Below, one piece after another: positions 62,363-64,000 of a stretch of 64,000 bases of DNA. Each line of letters begins with the position of its first letter. Position 1 is the stretch's first letter. The notes beneath the pieces were generated by a model. The model was not told where the DNA came from. It ran no database searches and saw nothing but the letters and a program-made list of their open reading frames with translations. This stretch comes from a virus. Both the position numbers and the translations under genes were made by a program. The stretch lies in IMG/VR virus record IMGVR_UViG_3300008740_000351, positions 30,856 to 94,855 of that record. One strand, given 5' to 3'.

Positions 62363-64000
62363 ATGAGTTGGAAAAAATATTTTAAGACAGTAGATACAGG
62401 AACAATTAGTCCTATTAGAGGCTCAACCCCAGATCTAGCTTTTAAGAACTATCAAAGTCAACTTCCCGAAGTATATATTGGTCACCCGAATAGAATTGAA
62501 AGATATGCTCAATATGAATCTATGGATATGGATTCAGAAGTTAATACAGCAATTGATATTTTAGCAGAATTTTGTACAATGAAGTCCCCAGAAAACGGAA
62601 CACCATTTACATTTAATTTTAAAGAAGCACCAACTGAAACTGAAATGAAAGTTTTAGCAGAACAACTTAAAAATTGGACTAGCTTAAACGATTTTAATAA
62701 AAGAATTTTTAAAATGTTTCGCAACGTACTCAAGTACGGCGACCAAACATTTATTAGAGATCCAGAAACTTTTGAATGGTTTTGGGTTGAACCACAAAAC
62801 GTGGTAAAAGTTGTTGTTAATGAAGCTAAAGGAAAACAACCTGAAGTTTATGTATTAAAAGATATTGCTCCTAACTTTGAAAACTTAACAGTTACAGCAC
62901 CGCAACATACAGAAACAGCACAGATGCAACCTAGTTCAACTACAACTGGTTACAATCAAGCTAGTATGTATAGTGGCAGACAAACAGAAACAACTGAAAA
63001 CTCTATAGATGCTGAGAACGTTGTACATTTAAGTTTAACAGAAGGCTTAGATGCTAACTGGCCTTTTGGTACAAGTATATTAGAAAATATATTTAAAGTA
63101 TTCAAACAAAAAGAATTATTAGAAGACGCTATTATTATATACAGGGTACAAAGAGCACCTGAGCGTAGAGTGTTTTATATTGACGTAGGTAATATGCCGA
63201 CACATATGGCAATGGGCTATGTTGAAAGAGTTAAAAACGAAATTCACCAAAGACGTATTCCAACACAAAGTGGTGGTGGACAAAGTATGATGGATGCTAC
63301 TTACAATCCATTATCAATTAATGAAGATTATTTCTTCCCTCAAACAGCAGAAGGTAGAGGTTCTAAAGTTGAAACATTACCAGGCGGTGAAAACCTTGGT
63401 GAGATATCAGACTTAAAATACTTTACTAATAAGTTGTATAGAGGTTTAAGAATTCCAGCAACATATCTACCTACATCAGGTGATGACGCTACTAATACAG
63501 TAGCAGATGGTAAAGTAGGTGTAGCATTAATCCAAGAACACAGATTTAATCAGTATTGTATGCGACTACAAAGTTTAATAGCAAGTACAATGGACGCTGA
63601 ATTTAAATTGTGGTTACGTTGGAGAGGTGTTAACATTGACAATTCAATTTTTGATATTGAATTTAATGAGCCTCAAAACTTTGCTAGTTACAGACAAAGC
63701 GATATAGATGCTAGTAGAATTAGTAACTTTACACAAACAGAAGGTATTAATTATATTAGTAAACGATTTGCTTTAGAAAGATTCTTAGGTTTAACTGAAG
63801 AAGAAATGAAAAAGAATGATATTCTGTGGCGTGAAGAACAAGGCGATTCTGATAATGTGTTAGGTGGTAAGGCACTTAGGAGTGCTGGTATTACTCCTGG
63901 TGGAGTAGGTGCTGACATGGATACTATGGGTGGCGATCTCGGTGGCGCTGATCTTGACACAGGTGAAGGTGGTGAAGGTGGCGAAGGCGAAGCTGGAGCA
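62363..64000 (+). CDS. 20: Portal vertex protein gp20, partial at the right edge
   Basis: 546 codons from the ATG at 62363 (AAGGAAC upstream) with no stop before the window ends. SEVNTAIDILAEFCT, RNVLKYGDQTFIRDPETFEW, VQRAPERRVFYIDVGNMP and YFTNKLYRGLRIPATYLP are hallmarks of T4-like gp20. The portal is the twelve-fold ring through which DNA enters the capsid. The Gly/Asp/Glu-rich sequence at the right edge (GGDLGGADLDTGEGGEGGEG) is a low-complexity C-terminal tail typical of these portals. The missing part is probably short, since T4 gp20 is 524 aa. Confidence 0.95.
   Translation, partial: MSWKKYFKTVDTGTISPIRGSTPDLAFKNYQSQLPEVYIGHPNRIERYAQYESMDMDSEVNTAIDILAEFCTMKSPENGTPFTFNFKEAPTETEMKVLAEQLKNWTSLNDFNKRIFKMFRNVLKYGDQTFIRDPETFEWFWVEPQNVVKVVVNEAKGKQPEVYVLKDIAPNFENLTVTAPQHTETAQMQPSSTTTGYNQASMYSGRQTETTENSIDAENVVHLSLTEGLDANWPFGTSILENIFKVFKQKELLEDAIIIYRVQRAPERRVFYIDVGNMPTHMAMGYVERVKNEIHQRRIPTQSGGGQSMMDATYNPLSINEDYFFPQTAEGRGSKVETLPGGENLGEISDLKYFTNKLYRGLRIPATYLPTSGDDATNTVADGKVGVALIQEHRFNQYCMRLQSLIASTMDAEFKLWLRWRGVNIDNSIFDIEFNEPQNFASYRQSDIDASRISNFTQTEGINYISKRFALERFLGLTEEEMKKNDILWREEQGDSDNVLGGKALRSAGITPGGVGADMDTMGGDLGGADLDTGEGGEGGEGEAGA

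Noticed and set aside
1-64000. CRISPR arrays, tRNA genes, integrase or insertion sequences
   Set aside because: No regularly spaced repeats, no cloverleaf with T-arm consensus, and no recombinase or transposase motifs were found by eye.

Overview
The window is part of the genome of a large T4-like myovirus, most likely one that infects a marine, very AT-rich alphaproteobacterium of the SAR11/Pelagibacter type. The T4-like structural and late genes are direct evidence: portal gp20, tape measure, gp26-like, gp48-like, gp53, gp5-like, gp25, gp6, gp46, gp47 and late sigma factor gp55. Gene order and protein style match marine T4-like phages of cyanobacteria and SAR11. The host is inferred from the low GC, the absence of photosynthesis genes and a glycine betaine/proline-type osmolyte transporter. 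No integrase, repressor, tRNA, CRISPR array or insertion sequence was seen.

Layout. (1) Positions 1-14630, minus strand: one very tight operon of about 23 genes, many overlapping by ATGA. It carries a surface-glycan module (four SGNH hydrolases, a sugar nucleotidyltransferase and several glycosyltransferases), an iron-sulfur assembly module (SufB, a VOC protein, SufE, SufC, a short SufD), a ferredoxin-NADP reductase and a phosphodiesterase-like protein. It starts at a perfect sigma70-type promoter whose predicted start site lies inside the terminator hairpin of the preceding operon. (2) 14735-44306, minus strand: tail fibre and baseplate genes, including a single 4330-residue virion protein. 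A radical SAM gene (35120-36262) is inserted on the opposite strand. (3) 44388-54367, plus strand: late sigma factor gp55, then a consensus sigma70 promoter driving gp47, gp46, ProX, ProW, an Fe(II)/2OG dioxygenase-like protein, an AMP-forming ligase, a nitroreductase, a methyltransferase, a small basic protein and a PD-(D/E)XK nuclease. (4) 54368-54871: a 504-base non-coding convergent gap full of hairpins, a candidate structured RNA. (5) 54872-59507, minus strand: small and secreted Thr-rich proteins and gp26-like baseplate genes. (6) 59589-64000, plus strand: tape measure and the truncated portal gene.

How it works together. Two promoter classes are visible. TTGACA/TATAAT promoters stand before the replication/recombination and auxiliary-metabolism operons. 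T4-late-type boxes (TATAAATA, AATAAATA, CTAAATA) stand before structural genes, as expected for a phage that encodes its own gp55. The auxiliary genes point to three host-directed functions: Fe-S cluster assembly with reductant supply, uptake of betaine-like osmolytes, and a small-molecule tailoring cassette (adenylation, oxygenation, flavin reduction, methylation) of unknown product. The last two sit inside the recombination operon and are the most novel-looking parts of the window.

All functional calls rest on reading motifs by eye; no database search was run.
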